Shown here in pieces: positions 16,902 through 25,612 of a DNA stretch of 64,000 bases; within the stretch, counting starts at the first letter, position 1; every line of letters starts with the position of its first letter. Position numbers and translations under genes: made by a program. The notes beneath the pieces are model-generated. The model was not told the origin of the DNA and searched no databases. It saw nothing but the letters and a program-made list of their open reading frames with translations. Origin of the DNA: Cryobacterium soli. GTDB taxonomy: Bacteria > Actinomycetota > Actinomycetes > Actinomycetales > Microbacteriaceae. The stretch covers positions 1,984,001-2,048,000 of the forward strand of contig NZ_CP030033.1 of the NCBI RefSeq assembly GCF_003611035.1. Direction: 5' to 3'.

Positions 16902-18137
16902 TCAGTACGCGGTCGACATCCGTTTGCGCGGTCCCTCCGGCCCGTATGGCCAGGATGGCACTCGGGCCACGGGCAGCTCAGAACGTTCGACCCTTCGCAC
17001 CGAATACACCAACGGTGTCGTTTCGAGGACGTCCACCGCGCTGCGGTTGAGGTAGACCTGGGCCGTCTCGTCGTTGCAGCCCTCGACCTCGTAGGTCTCG
17101 CCCCGCCAGGTGGTGGTCGCGGACACCTGCGTGAGGTCGGTGACCTCGTTCGCGTCGAGGTGAGCTCGCCACTCCCAATACGAGTCGTATCCCGACGTGC
17201 ACGGAAACAGGAAGAAATCGTCGGTCACGGACTCACCCTGGCCCTTATCGGCCACGAACCCCGTGCCGGCAGCGGCGACAGGGGCTTCCCCCGGCTTCGG
17301 TCGTGGCACGGCGGGCCGGCTGACCAGCGCGTACCGACCGCGCACGCGGCCGACGAACCCGGCCGTGGTGCCGGATCCCACCGGACGGTCCACGCGTGTC
17401 CACGACCGCAGGCTCAGCTGCTCCGCCGGCACCAGCGCCGACCAGCCGCTGTTCAGATTGTCCTCGACGATCGTGATCTCGGGAACGTCGAAGTCTGGCA
17501 CTCCCCCTGTGGGCACGTAAACCAAAGCCAGACCCTCGCGGATGCCGGCAACGGTCACCGTGAAGTCCCGCCAGACCGCCTGCCACGTCACCTGCCGCAC
17601 CGCCGAGGCCCGACTCCGGTCCACCAGCGCCGTGTACGCGCCGTAGCCGTCAGGCGTCCAAGCGGCTCCAGCTACTAGGTCGGCGGTGGGTTCGCCGGCA
17701 CCGGGCCCGATCAGCTGGAGCTGCGGCACCCCGGCCTCGCTCACGGTGCCGCAGGTGTCGGCCACGGCGAAGTCCCGGCCGTCGACCCTGGTCGTGACGC
17801 CGGGCTGCGGGGTGCTCTCGTCGATCACATCGTAGGTCGTCGTGCGGGTCAGCCAGAACCGGTCCAGCGCCCGGAAGTCCACCATTCCCGTCGCCCCTTC
17901 CAGCCGGGGGTCGTCGTCGCGGCGGTAGACGCCCTTCTTCGGCAGGTCCCCGCCGATGTACACCCGACCGTCATAATTCACGAGGTAGACGTCAACGCGC
18001 ACTCCCCGGAAGGTCGCGTGACCGCGGACCTCAGTGTGGCCGCCCGGGATCGGCCGGGCTCGCAACACCTCCACGCTGGCGGGGTTCGTCAGCGAGCCGT
18101 CGAAGGGGTCCGGCAGTGCGGCGGCGGATGCGGGCAT
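16902..18137 (-). CDS. Protein of unknown function with internal repeats (paralogue 1)
   Basis: A 411-residue protein I do not recognise, with no signal peptide or membrane segment. A pattern recurs three times: residues 33-62 (HATFRG to GRVYIG), 179-209 (WQAVWRDF to LALVYV) and 333-363 (ATTTWRG to AQVYL). Each shows an A-x-x-x-R core and ends in a V-Y or V-Y-like strand. Units one and two are each followed by a similar stretch (FWLTRTTTYDVID at 94-106; LSLRSWTRVD at 241-250). The protein is likely all-beta. It is paralogous over most of its length to the next gene upstream, 37 bases away, so a tandem duplication made the pair. Confidence 0.85.
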   Translation of the reverse strand: MPASAAALPDPFDGSLTNPASVEVLRARPIPGGHTEVRGHATFRGVRVDVYLVNYDGRVYIGGDLPKKGVYRRDDDPRLEGATGMVDFRALDRFWLTRTTTYDVIDESTPQPGVTTRVDGRDFAVADTCGTVSEAGVPQLQLIGPGAGEPTADLVAGAAWTPDGYGAYTALVDRSRASAVRQVTWQAVWRDFTVTVAGIREGLALVYVPTGGVPDFDVPEITIVEDNLNSGWSALVPAEQLSLRSWTRVDRPVGSGTTAGFVGRVRGRYALVSRPAVPRPKPGEAPVAAAGTGFVADKGQGESVTDDFFLFPCTSGYDSYWEWRAHLDANEVTDLTQVSATTTWRGETYEVEGCNDETAQVYLNRSAVDVLETTPLVYSVRRVERSELPVARVPSWPYGPEGPRKRMSTAY

Positions 18138-18174
18138 GTCAGGTTTCCTATCGTCGGTGGCGGTGATGCTGGGG

Positions 18175-19353
18175 CTAGTGGAGCGACAAGACCTTGGAGT
18201 CGACGGGCAGCGCGCTCCGATCGATGGGCTGGACCGTGTAAATGAAGGGAGTCGTGTCCGCGATGTCCACCGTGGAGTGGCTCAGGTACACGAGTCCCGC
18301 ACCGTCATCACGCCACTGGACGGGATGGGTCTGCCCGTTCCAGGTGGTGGTGGCGGTCACCTGTCGGAGGTCGGACACCTCGCTCTCGTCGACGGTCACC
18401 CGCCACGTCCAGTAGTGCTGGGACGACGCGACCAGGACAAACTCGTCGGTCACGGTGTCACCCCGGTTCTTCTCGACGACGACGGCGCTGCCCGGGGCAG
18501 CCACCCGCTCCTCGCCGGCGACGTGCGGCTCCGCCACGCGAACCATCGACGCCGTGCGGCCACGCAGCGTTCCCACGCATGCGTCCACGACTCCGACGCC
18601 CAACGGGCACTCGGTGAGGGTCCAACCGCGCAGACTCAGCTGCGCCAGCGGCACCACGGCAGACCATCCGTTCCTGCGACGGCCTCCTCCCAGCACGACC
18701 TCTGGTGCGTTCGACGGTGGCTCCCCGCCTCCCCCGGCGAAGATCATCGCCTGTCCGTCACAGATCGCGGCGATCTGCACGGTGAAATCCCGCCAGATCG
18801 CGGTCCACTCCACCCGGCGCACCACCGAGACGAGACTCCGGTCGACGATCTTCGTGAATAAGCCGTAGCCATCCGGTGCCCAGCCCTCGCCCTCAGGCTC
18901 GGCCGTACTTAACCAGATCAGCTGCAGCTGAGGCACCCCCGACGCACTGACGGTGCCTTCGGTGTCGACCAGGCCCACCGTCAGCCCGTCGATGGATGCC
19001 GTCAGCCCGGGCTGCGGCGTGGTCTCGTCGATCAGGTCGAAGGTGGTCGTGCGGGTCAGCCAGAACCGGCTCAGCCACCCGAAGTCCACCCGGCCGAACG
19101 CGACTCCCACCTGGGGGTCTTCCTCGCGCCCGAACACCCCGTACAGCGGAAGGTCACCGGCGACCGATACCCGGCCATCCCTGCCGACACCGCGCACCCG
19201 CAGCCGCACGCCCTGGAAGGTGGCGTGCCCGGAGACCTCCATGCGGCCGCCGGGTACGTTCCGTTCGCGTACGACATAGATGCCCGAGGGATTGGTGAGC
19301 GAGTCGTCGAACTCGTCGGACTCGTCGGACGGATTGGTGCAAGGTTCGGTCAT
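18175..19353 (-). CDS. Protein of unknown function with internal repeats (paralogue 2)
   Basis: A 392-residue paralogue of the gene at 16902-18137. The N-terminal half is very close (DDSLTNPSG, GHATFQGVR, FWLTRTTTFDLIDETTPQPG), and the same three repeat units appear (VEWTAIWRDF in the second, VTATTTWNGQT in the third). I chose the ATG at 19353, whose context (MTEPCTNPSDESDEFDDSL) aligns with the partner's N-terminus; the frame is open upstream. The acidic N-terminus and lack of a signal sequence point to the cytoplasm. No function is assigned. Confidence 0.85.
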   Translation of the reverse strand: MTEPCTNPSDESDEFDDSLTNPSGIYVVRERNVPGGRMEVSGHATFQGVRLRVRGVGRDGRVSVAGDLPLYGVFGREEDPQVGVAFGRVDFGWLSRFWLTRTTTFDLIDETTPQPGLTASIDGLTVGLVDTEGTVSASGVPQLQLIWLSTAEPEGEGWAPDGYGLFTKIVDRSLVSVVRRVEWTAIWRDFTVQIAAICDGQAMIFAGGGGEPPSNAPEVVLGGGRRRNGWSAVVPLAQLSLRGWTLTECPLGVGVVDACVGTLRGRTASMVRVAEPHVAGEERVAAPGSAVVVEKNRGDTVTDEFVLVASSQHYWTWRVTVDESEVSDLRQVTATTTWNGQTHPVQWRDDGAGLVYLSHSTVDIADTTPFIYTVQPIDRSALPVDSKVLSLH

Positions 19354-19390
19354 CCGTTGAACCGGGCGGATGCTCGTCGGTCGCGGCGGG

Positions 19391-20152
19391 TCATCGCGGC
19401 GCCGGGCGCGCTGACGCGTTTGACCCTGCTGCCCGGCGTCTGGCGAGAGTGTTCTCACCGTCGAGCTTGGCCGCCAGCGGCGCCCACAAAACCACGGCCA
19501 CGCCCACACCGAGCAGCAGGCCGCCGATGGTGTCGGTGAGCCAGTGCGCGCCGAGATAGGTGCGGCTGACCATCATCGCCACCGTGTACACCGCCCCGGC
19601 GATCCATACCCACAGCCGGGGGAAGATGATGCCCAGCAGCACGGCCATGGTCGCCGCGTTCGCCACATGGCCGGATGGGAACGAGCCGAAGTCGGAGGTG
19701 ACCAGCATGTCTTCGGGACGGGCCCGACCGAACAGGGTCTTCAGCAGCTGCACCAGGCCGGCACTGGCGACGGTGGCGAGCACGAAGTACAGCGCCGCCC
19801 ACGGGCGCCTCAGCACGAACAGGGTCACGACGATCGCGATCGGGATCACGAACACCCCGGCGATGCCCGCGCCGAGGAAATTCATCACGAGGGCGGGCAC
19901 CTCCCAAACCGGCGACCGGTGCTCGAGGATCTCTTCCATCCACTCCAGATCGGCCTCGATCGGGCGCCCGCTGCCTCGGGTGAGGATCAGGGCGCCGAGC
20001 AGGAAGGCGAAGAGAACGGCAATCGCCCCGCTGATCAGCGGCCAGCGCCGGGCGATGCGGCGGGAGGGGGCATCCGCCGCGGCTTCGGCCGTGGCCGGGG
20101 TGGGCGAATCGGGTCTGGTGGGCTCAGTCTCGTCTGATCGGGAGGGGTCCAT
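19391..20152 (-). CDS. PAP2-family membrane phosphatase
   Basis: A 253-residue integral membrane protein with all three PAP2 motifs: KTLFGRARP (about residues 134-142), PSGH in FPSGHVANA (about 155) and SRTYLGAHWLTD (about 194-205) with the catalytic histidine. Six hydrophobic segments fit the family. It would remove phosphate from a lipid phosphate or undecaprenyl pyrophosphate at the outer face of the membrane. It lies 37 bases downstream of no partner but upstream of the paralogue pair, so co-transcription with them is possible. Confidence 0.92.
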   Translation of the reverse strand: MDPSRSDETEPTRPDSPTPATAEAAADAPSRRIARRWPLISGAIAVLFAFLLGALILTRGSGRPIEADLEWMEEILEHRSPVWEVPALVMNFLGAGIAGVFVIPIAIVVTLFVLRRPWAALYFVLATVASAGLVQLLKTLFGRARPEDMLVTSDFGSFPSGHVANAATMAVLLGIIFPRLWVWIAGAVYTVAMMVSRTYLGAHWLTDTIGGLLLGVGVAVVLWAPLAAKLDGENTLARRRAAGSNASARPAPR

Positions 20153-20216
20153 CAGCCCATGCTAGATCGGCGCGCATGGGAACCGGCTCGGACCCGCGGA
20201 GCCCGGCAGCACCGGC

Positions 20217-21632
20217 TCAGGCGGTGAGCAGCGTGTCGCGGCCCTTGCCGGCCCGTTTGGAGGCGAGCATGGCCTCATCGGCGAGGGCGATCAGGTCGTC
20301 CGGGCTCATCGGCACGGCACGTCCCGGGGTGTACACGCTGATGCCGATGCTGGCCGACACGCGTTGGCCCCGCGCGAGGCCGTCGAGAGGTTCCCGCACG
20401 GCCTGGCGGATGCGCTGGGCTACCTCGAGCGCGCTCGTCTGGTCGATGCGGTCTGACGCGATCACGAACTCGTCGCCGCCGAACCGGCTCGGGGTGTCGT
20501 CCTCCCGCAGCACCCGCCGCAGCCGTACGGCGACCTGCTGCAGCACCTGGTCGCCGGCCTCGTGGCCGAAGTCGTCGTTGATCGCCTTGAAACCGTCAAG
20601 ATCGAGGAAGAGCACCGCGACCGCCCGCCCGTGACGCTCCGCGTCGCCGATCAGCCGGCGCAACCGGTTCTGCAGCGCGCGCCGGTTGGGTAGGCCGGTG
20701 AGGGAATCGTGCAGGGACTGGTGTTCGATCTGGTGTTGCAGGTGGATGCGTTCGAGCACCGGTGCCGCCTGGGTGGCCAGCGCTCCGAGCAGGTCGAGCA
20801 GGTTCTCATCGAGCACCCGCTGCCGCTGGAACCAGCAGGCGATGGCTCCGCTGACGGTGCCGTTGTCGATGATGGGCACGACGCAGAGCGCCTCGACGCC
20901 CTCCGCATCGAGCGGGGCCGCCAACGCGGGAAAGCTCACCGCGATGTCGGCGGCGCTCCGGCACAGCACCGGCAGCCCGGAGGCCAGCGCCGCGCCCACA
21001 GGCAGCAGATCGGCCAGCTCGACGGTTTCCGCGAGCGGCCGGGCCCCGGACACCAGTTCACGGGTGCCGCCTGGACCGGTGACGATCACCGAGACGTGCG
21101 CGGCATCCGTGGCCATCTCGGCCGAGACCCGCAATGCCGACCCGAACGCGGCGAGAGTGGATGCGGGCGCCAGGCCGGCCGCGGCGGCCTGCAGGATACG
21201 CACCCGGGCCACGGCGGTCTCGGCCGTGCGCCGGGCGTCCAACAGGTCGCGCTCGTACTTGAGCCGGATCCCCGCGTCGAAGACGGCGGCGTAGACCAGC
21301 GGCTCGGCTCCGGAGCCGTCCAGAACCGAGCTGACCAGCACGTCGCGGGTGCCGCCGGCGCTGGTGGAGAGGGTGAGCATCATCTCGTTGAGCCGGCTCT
21401 GGGCCTGCAGCAGCGGCATGTAGCGGGTCTCGAAGATGAGCTTGCTGCCGCGGGAGAGCAGCGCCAGGAAGTACCGGCCCACCACGTCCTCACGGGGATA
21501 GCCGGTCCACTCGCAGAACGTGTCGTTGGCCGAGCGGATGACCCCGTCCGCCGTCATGGCGAACAGGCCGGCCGGCGCGTGGTGGAACAGGGCGCGGGCG
21601 ATGTGGTCCGTCGTGCCGCCCGCATCCGTCAC
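20217..21632 (-). CDS. PAS-GAF-GGDEF diguanylate cyclase
   Basis: A 471-residue soluble sensor. A PAS domain covers about residues 12-125, a GAF-like domain 150-295 and a GGDEF domain 303-471. The active site is intact (GGDEF at 385-389), and the inhibitory site RxxD is at 376-379, correctly spaced, so it should make c-di-GMP with product inhibition. The PAS domain has the FETRYMPLLQAQ segment that I associate with the RsbP-type PAS. The GTG start at 21632 overlaps the stop of the upstream RsbQ-like hydrolase as GTGA, so the two are translationally coupled. No EAL or HD-GYP domain is present. Confidence 0.93.
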   Translation of the reverse strand: MTDAGGTTDHIARALFHHAPAGLFAMTADGVIRSANDTFCEWTGYPREDVVGRYFLALLSRGSKLIFETRYMPLLQAQSRLNEMMLTLSTSAGGTRDVLVSSVLDGSGAEPLVYAAVFDAGIRLKYERDLLDARRTAETAVARVRILQAAAAGLAPASTLAAFGSALRVSAEMATDAAHVSVIVTGPGGTRELVSGARPLAETVELADLLPVGAALASGLPVLCRSAADIAVSFPALAAPLDAEGVEALCVVPIIDNGTVSGAIACWFQRQRVLDENLLDLLGALATQAAPVLERIHLQHQIEHQSLHDSLTGLPNRRALQNRLRRLIGDAERHGRAVAVLFLDLDGFKAINDDFGHEAGDQVLQQVAVRLRRVLREDDTPSRFGGDEFVIASDRIDQTSALEVAQRIRQAVREPLDGLARGQRVSASIGISVYTPGRAVPMSPDDLIALADEAMLASKRAGKGRDTLLTA

Positions 21633-22468
21633 AGAAAGCGCCGGATCTGGCGTTCGATCTCGCCGGGATCGGACAGGTGCGCGTAGTGACCGGCGGCGTT
21701 GAGCACCACGAGTTCGCTGCCGATGATGTGCTCGTGCAGGTACGCGCCCACCTCCAGAGGGGCGATCAGATCGTCGGAGGACTGCAGGATCAGGGTGGGC
21801 GTGGTGATGTTCTTGAGCAGACGGCGCCAGTCCGAGAGGAAGGTGACCCGGGCGAAGTGTTGCGCGACCATGGTGTTGGTGCGGGTCATGCTCTCGGCCA
21901 GCTCGGCGGCCAGCTCGGGGCGGTCGGCGTTCTGCATCAGCGCCGGCGCCATCTCGGCGGCCCAGCTCACGTGGTTGACCTCGAGGGCGTCGAGGAGGGC
22001 GTCCACGTCGGCGCGTTCGAAGCCGCCCAGGTAGCCCTCGTCGTTGAGGTAACGCGGGGACGGCCCGAGCATGATGAGCCGGGCGAAGCGGTCCGGCTCC
22101 TCCACGGCGGCGAGGGCGCCGATCATGGCGCTCACCGAGTGGCCCACGAACACCACATCGTGCAGGTCGAGAGCGCGCAGGATCTCGAGCAGGTCGGCCG
22201 CGTAGCCGCGCAGCGAATCGTATTTGCGCCGGTCGTAGGCCGAGACGTCGGAGTCGCCCGAGCCGACGTGGTCGAAGCGCACCACCCGGCGTTCGTCGGC
22301 GAATTGCGGCGCCACCAGGCGCCACATGTTCTGGCTGGTGCCGTAGCCGGGGCCGAAGACGACGGGCTGCCCGGCCGGGTCGCCCAGCACCGTGACGCCG
22401 TTGCGGGTGAGCACGTCGGCCGTTGAACTCTCGGGGAGGTTCGCTCCGGCTGGCTGAGTGAAGGTCAC
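21629..22468 (-). CDS. RsbQ-like alpha/beta hydrolase
   Basis: A 279-residue hydrolase with the catalytic serine in VGHSVSAM (Ser111), the aspartate in QSSDDLIAP and the histidine in AAGHYAHLS. It follows Bacillus RsbQ closely (FGPGYGTSQNMWRLVAP, FDHVGSGDSDVSAYD, MLGPSPRYLND). RsbQ acts with the PAS domain of RsbP in energy-stress sensing, probably by providing a small ligand. Here the coupled partner is a PAS-GAF-GGDEF protein instead of a phosphatase. The GTG at 22468 has GGAAG nine to twelve bases upstream; an ATG at 22495 is the alternative. Confidence 0.9.
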   Translation of the reverse strand: MTFTQPAGANLPESSTADVLTRNGVTVLGDPAGQPVVFGPGYGTSQNMWRLVAPQFADERRVVRFDHVGSGDSDVSAYDRRKYDSLRGYAADLLEILRALDLHDVVFVGHSVSAMIGALAAVEEPDRFARLIMLGPSPRYLNDEGYLGGFERADVDALLDALEVNHVSWAAEMAPALMQNADRPELAAELAESMTRTNTMVAQHFARVTFLSDWRRLLKNITTPTLILQSSDDLIAPLEVGAYLHEHIIGSELVVLNAAGHYAHLSDPGEIERQIRRFL

Positions 22469-22556
22469 GTTCGAAATTCTTCCATACCGAGGCATCGCTC
22501 CGGTGACGAGAATCGCCCGGTGAGGCGGCACCCGGGCCGCGCAGGCGCGTTCACCG

Positions 22557-22648
22557 GGTCAGTGCGTCGCGTCAGTGTGTCGCGGGTCAGTGCGTCGCGG
22601 GTCAGTGGGTCAGCGCGTCAGTGCGTCGCGGGTCAGTGGGTCAGCGCG
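22557..22648. repeat. Short tandem repeats duplicating the end of the Bcr/CflA gene
   Basis: The stretch is built of GGGTCAGTGCGTCGC-like units. A block of about 28 bases (TGCGTCGCGGGTCAGTGG and on) occurs at 22590 and again at 22622. The last copy contains the stop codon and final codons of the transporter gene, so the array looks like repeated duplication of that gene's 3' end. Each copy again carries a CACTGA, hence a stop, on the minus strand. Confidence 0.7.
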
Positions 22649-23910
22649 GCCACCGTGCGCGGGCGCACGATCAGCCACAGGCTCAGCACGGAGATGATCG
22701 CGCAGACACCCATCACCGAGGCCATCGGAACGGCGGTTCCCACGCCGAGCAGGCCGACGACCGGGGAGATCAGGCCGGCGATACCGAAGTTGGCCGCGCC
22801 CAGGACGGATGCGGCGGTGCCGGCCTCGCTGCCGTGCGAGTTGAGGGCGATGACCTGCACGGTGGGGAAGGTGAATCCACAGCCGGCGATGAAGAACCAG
22901 AGCGGGATGAGCGTGCCCCAGAGGCCGGCGCCCAGCAGGTCGAGGGTGAAGATGGCCGCCGACGTGAGCACCAGCACGGCCGTGGCGCCGATCAGGATGT
23001 TCTGCGGACCCACGTTGTAGCGGTGCATCAGCCGGGAGCTGGTCTGCACCCCCACGACGATGCCGAGGGAGTTGATCGCGAAGAGCACGCCGTACTGCTG
23101 GGCGCTGAAGTCGTAGACCTGCTGGAACAGGAACGGCGACGAGGAGAGGTAGGAGAACAGCCCGGTGAAGGTCATCGCGCCGATGATGGCGACACCGACG
23201 AAGGTGCGGTCGCCCAGAACCGCGCGGTAACGCTGGCCGAGGCTGGAGTGGCCCGGAACCGTCCGGCGCTCCTTGGGCAGGGTTTCCACGATCCAGATCG
23301 CCACGGCGATCATCACGACGATGCCGTACCCGGCGAGCACCCAGAAAATACCGCGCCAGGGCATCACGAGCAGCAACTGCGAGCCGATCACGGGCGCGAG
23401 CACCGGTGCGAGGCCGCTGACCAGGGCGAGCCGGGAGAGCATCTTCACGAGAGGCTTACCGCCGAAGAGGTCGCGCACCATGGCCATGGCCACGACGGCA
23501 CCGGCCGCGGCGCCGAAGCCCTGCAGAACCCGGAAGATTCCGAGCGAGACGATGTCGCTGGAGAGCGCCGCGCCCACGCAGGCGAGCACGTGGAAGCCGG
23601 TGGCCAGCAGCAACGGCAGACGGCGGCCGATCTTGTCGCTCCATGGTCCGACGATGAGCTGGCCGAAGCCGAACCCGATCATGGTTCCGGTGAGGGTGAG
23701 CTGGATGGCCGCGGCCGAGACCCCGAGTTCGCTTTCGAGGATGGGGAACGCCGGCAGGTACAGGTCGATCGTGAACGGACCGAGCGCGGTCAGCGCGCCC
23801 AGGATGATGATGTAGACGATGCGCTGTCCCCGGGAGAGCGCGTCACCCGGGTGCCGGGCGGTCGAGTGCAACTGTGCATCGGTGATGACGGGGATGACGG
23901 CGGTAGTCAC
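22633..23910 (-). CDS. Bcr/CflA-family multidrug MFS transporter
   Basis: A 425-residue membrane protein with twelve hydrophobic segments. The signature GPFTIDLYLPAFP opens helix 1 and the motif A region GPWSDKIGRRLPLL follows helix 2, as in Bcr/CflA proton-driven exporters (bicyclomycin, chloramphenicol type). GTG at 23910 is preferred because GAGGA lies at a good distance; the frame upstream is not conserved-looking. Its stop codon lies inside the tandem repeat array. The transported drug cannot be inferred. Confidence 0.9.
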   Translation of the reverse strand: MTTAVIPVITDAQLHSTARHPGDALSRGQRIVYIIILGALTALGPFTIDLYLPAFPILESELGVSAAAIQLTLTGTMIGFGFGQLIVGPWSDKIGRRLPLLLATGFHVLACVGAALSSDIVSLGIFRVLQGFGAAAGAVVAMAMVRDLFGGKPLVKMLSRLALVSGLAPVLAPVIGSQLLLVMPWRGIFWVLAGYGIVVMIAVAIWIVETLPKERRTVPGHSSLGQRYRAVLGDRTFVGVAIIGAMTFTGLFSYLSSSPFLFQQVYDFSAQQYGVLFAINSLGIVVGVQTSSRLMHRYNVGPQNILIGATAVLVLTSAAIFTLDLLGAGLWGTLIPLWFFIAGCGFTFPTVQVIALNSHGSEAGTAASVLGAANFGIAGLISPVVGLLGVGTAVPMASVMGVCAIISVLSLWLIVRPRTVAALTH

Positions 23911-24094
23911 GTGTGAGAGTCCTCGGTCGGGATCGTACGGTGGGGAGGGCGGGCGCGCGGGCCCAATGGCGGAAAGCGTGCCCGACCCGGTTCTATTCCC
24001 CCCGCCGGGGCATCCGGGCAAAGATTGCGCGGATGCGCGAGTTCCTGCAATTTACCGCCGGTCCCGGGCGGCTCCCGGTGCCGTCGGCGACCCG

Positions 24095-24583
24095 TCAGAG
24101 CAGCAGTTCCATGAACACGTCCGCTCGGGCGTAGGGCATCGGGCCGATCCGTTCGGCCGGCACGTGGGTGAACCCCACCGACTCGTAGAGATGAACGGCG
24201 TTGGCGAGCCTGGTGCTGCTGCCGAGGAAGAGGGAGCGGGCGCCGAGCCCTCTGGCGGCGTCGATCGCGGCCAGGATGAGCTGCCGGCCGGCTCCGCGGC
24301 CCCGCAGGGCCGGCCTGACCGCCATCTTGGACAGCTCGAACACGCCGTTCCCTGTGGGCACCAGGGCGACGCACCCCACCCGGTCGTCGCCGAGCCGGGC
24401 GATCAGCACGGTGCCGCCGGGGCCGACGATGCGGGCGCCGGGGTCGTTCAGCAGGGCACTGTCGGCGTCCTCGAGGGTGAACAGCCGGCTTATCCACTCC
24501 TCGTTGAGCTCCCGGAAGGCTTGCGCGTCCTCGGCCGAACTCATCGGCTCGATGACGAGTGACAGCGGGTGGGTGAGGGTCAT
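24095..24583 (-). CDS. GNAT-family N-acetyltransferase
   Basis: A 162-residue GNAT. Motif A is AVRPALRGRGAGRQLI near residues 91-106 and motif B is LYESVGF near 138-144, typical of small-molecule acetyltransferases. The ATG at 24583 has AAGGAG upstream. It is divergent from the LysR gene, and the shared 102-base promoter region has repeated CCAGACGTC sites, so the LysR protein probably controls it. The substrate is unknown. Confidence 0.9.
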   Translation of the reverse strand: MTLTHPLSLVIEPMSSAEDAQAFRELNEEWISRLFTLEDADSALLNDPGARIVGPGGTVLIARLGDDRVGCVALVPTGNGVFELSKMAVRPALRGRGAGRQLILAAIDAARGLGARSLFLGSSTRLANAVHLYESVGFTHVPAERIGPMPYARADVFMELLL

Positions 24584-24623
24584 GATCTGCTCCTTCTTCC
24601 CCTCCATTTTCCGGCCCACGCAT

Positions 24624-24665
24624 CCAGACGTCCAATATCGAATGCCGTCTCTTCCAGACGTCTGG
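24624..24665. promoter_or_regulatory. Candidate LysR operator pair
   Basis: CCAGACGTCC at 24624-24633 and the perfect palindrome CCAGACGTCTGG at 24654-24665 lie 30 bases apart, close to three helical turns, between the divergent GNAT and LysR genes. A TAGGGT -10-like box at 24674-24679 follows, six bases before the LysR ATG. The layout fits a LysR regulator bound at a recognition and an activation site. Confidence 0.55.
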
Positions 24666-24685
24666 CGTCTTGATAGGGTCGGGGC

Positions 24686-25612
24686 ATGACGGCGAATCTG
24701 GAGCTGAGACATCTGCGCTACTTCGTGGCGGTGGCCGAGGAACTCCACTTCGGCAGGGCGGCGGAGCGCCTGCACATGGCGCAACCTCCGCTCTCCCAAC
24801 AGGTGCGGCGGCTGGAGGAGCTCATCGGCACAGCGCTGTTCGACCGCACCTCGCGCCGGGTCGCCCTCACCGAGGCCGGAACGGCCTTCCTCGAGCGCAG
24901 CCGAAGGATCCTCGACCAGGTGAGCGCGGACGTCGACGAGGCCGCCCGCATCGGTCGGGGCCAGCAGGGGCGGCTCGACATCGGCTTCATCACCTCGGCC
25001 ATCCCCCTGGGCATCACCGAACGCATCCACGCCTTCCGCTCGCTCTATCCGGCCGTGCAGGTGCAACTTCACGAGGGCTACACCTCGCTGATCCTGGACC
25101 GGCTGCTGGCCAGGGAGATCGACATGGGCGTCGTGCGGGATTCCGAGCCCGACCCGGCGCTGACCACGACCGCCCTGGCGACCGAGCCGTTCGTCGCCGT
25201 CGTGCCTGTCGAGCATCCCGCGGCCGGACAGACGGTGCTCGACGCCGGACTGCTGCGCGACGACCCGTTCGTGTTCTATCCCCGGGCCGCCGGCGAACGG
25301 GCCTACCTGCGCAACCTCGAACCGTGCCGGCAGGCCGGCTACGAGCCCCGGGTGGTGCAGGAGGCCTCGTCCTGGGTCACCATCCTGCACCTGATCGGGG
25401 CCGGACTGGGTGTGAGCATCGCCCCGGCCAGCGCCACCCTCACCGTGCCGGCCGGGGTGCGCATCATCCCGCTGGCCGGCACGCATCCGCGCAGCGAGGT
25501 GCAACTGGTGCGGCGCGCCGATGACACCCGCGCGGTACTGACGAATTTCCTGCGGGTGCCCGGGTCGCTCACCCCCACCCTCACCCCGGGAGCGCTGCCG
25601 GCGTCAGGCTGA
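24686..25612 (+). CDS. LysR-family transcriptional regulator
   Basis: A 308-residue regulator. The N-terminal winged helix-turn-helix is clear (LRHLRYFVAVAEELHFGRAAERLHMAQPPLSQQVRRLEE, about residues 7-45), and a substrate-binding domain of the LysR type begins near residue 92 (GRLDIGFITSA). It belongs to the BenM/CatR-like group by its N-terminus. The ATG lies directly after a TAGGGT box, suggesting a leaderless message. It probably controls the divergent GNAT gene and itself. The 3' end overlaps the convergent ROK gene by nine bases. Confidence 0.92.
   Translation: MTANLELRHLRYFVAVAEELHFGRAAERLHMAQPPLSQQVRRLEELIGTALFDRTSRRVALTEAGTAFLERSRRILDQVSADVDEAARIGRGQQGRLDIGFITSAIPLGITERIHAFRSLYPAVQVQLHEGYTSLILDRLLAREIDMGVVRDSEPDPALTTTALATEPFVAVVPVEHPAAGQTVLDAGLLRDDPFVFYPRAAGERAYLRNLEPCRQAGYEPRVVQEASSWVTILHLIGAGLGVSIAPASATLTVPAGVRIIPLAGTHPRSEVQLVRRADDTRAVLTNFLRVPGSLTPTLTPGALPASG

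Noticed and set aside
22557..22648. CRISPR-like array
   Set aside because: The units are adjacent or overlapping with no unique spacers of constant length, and no cas genes lie near.
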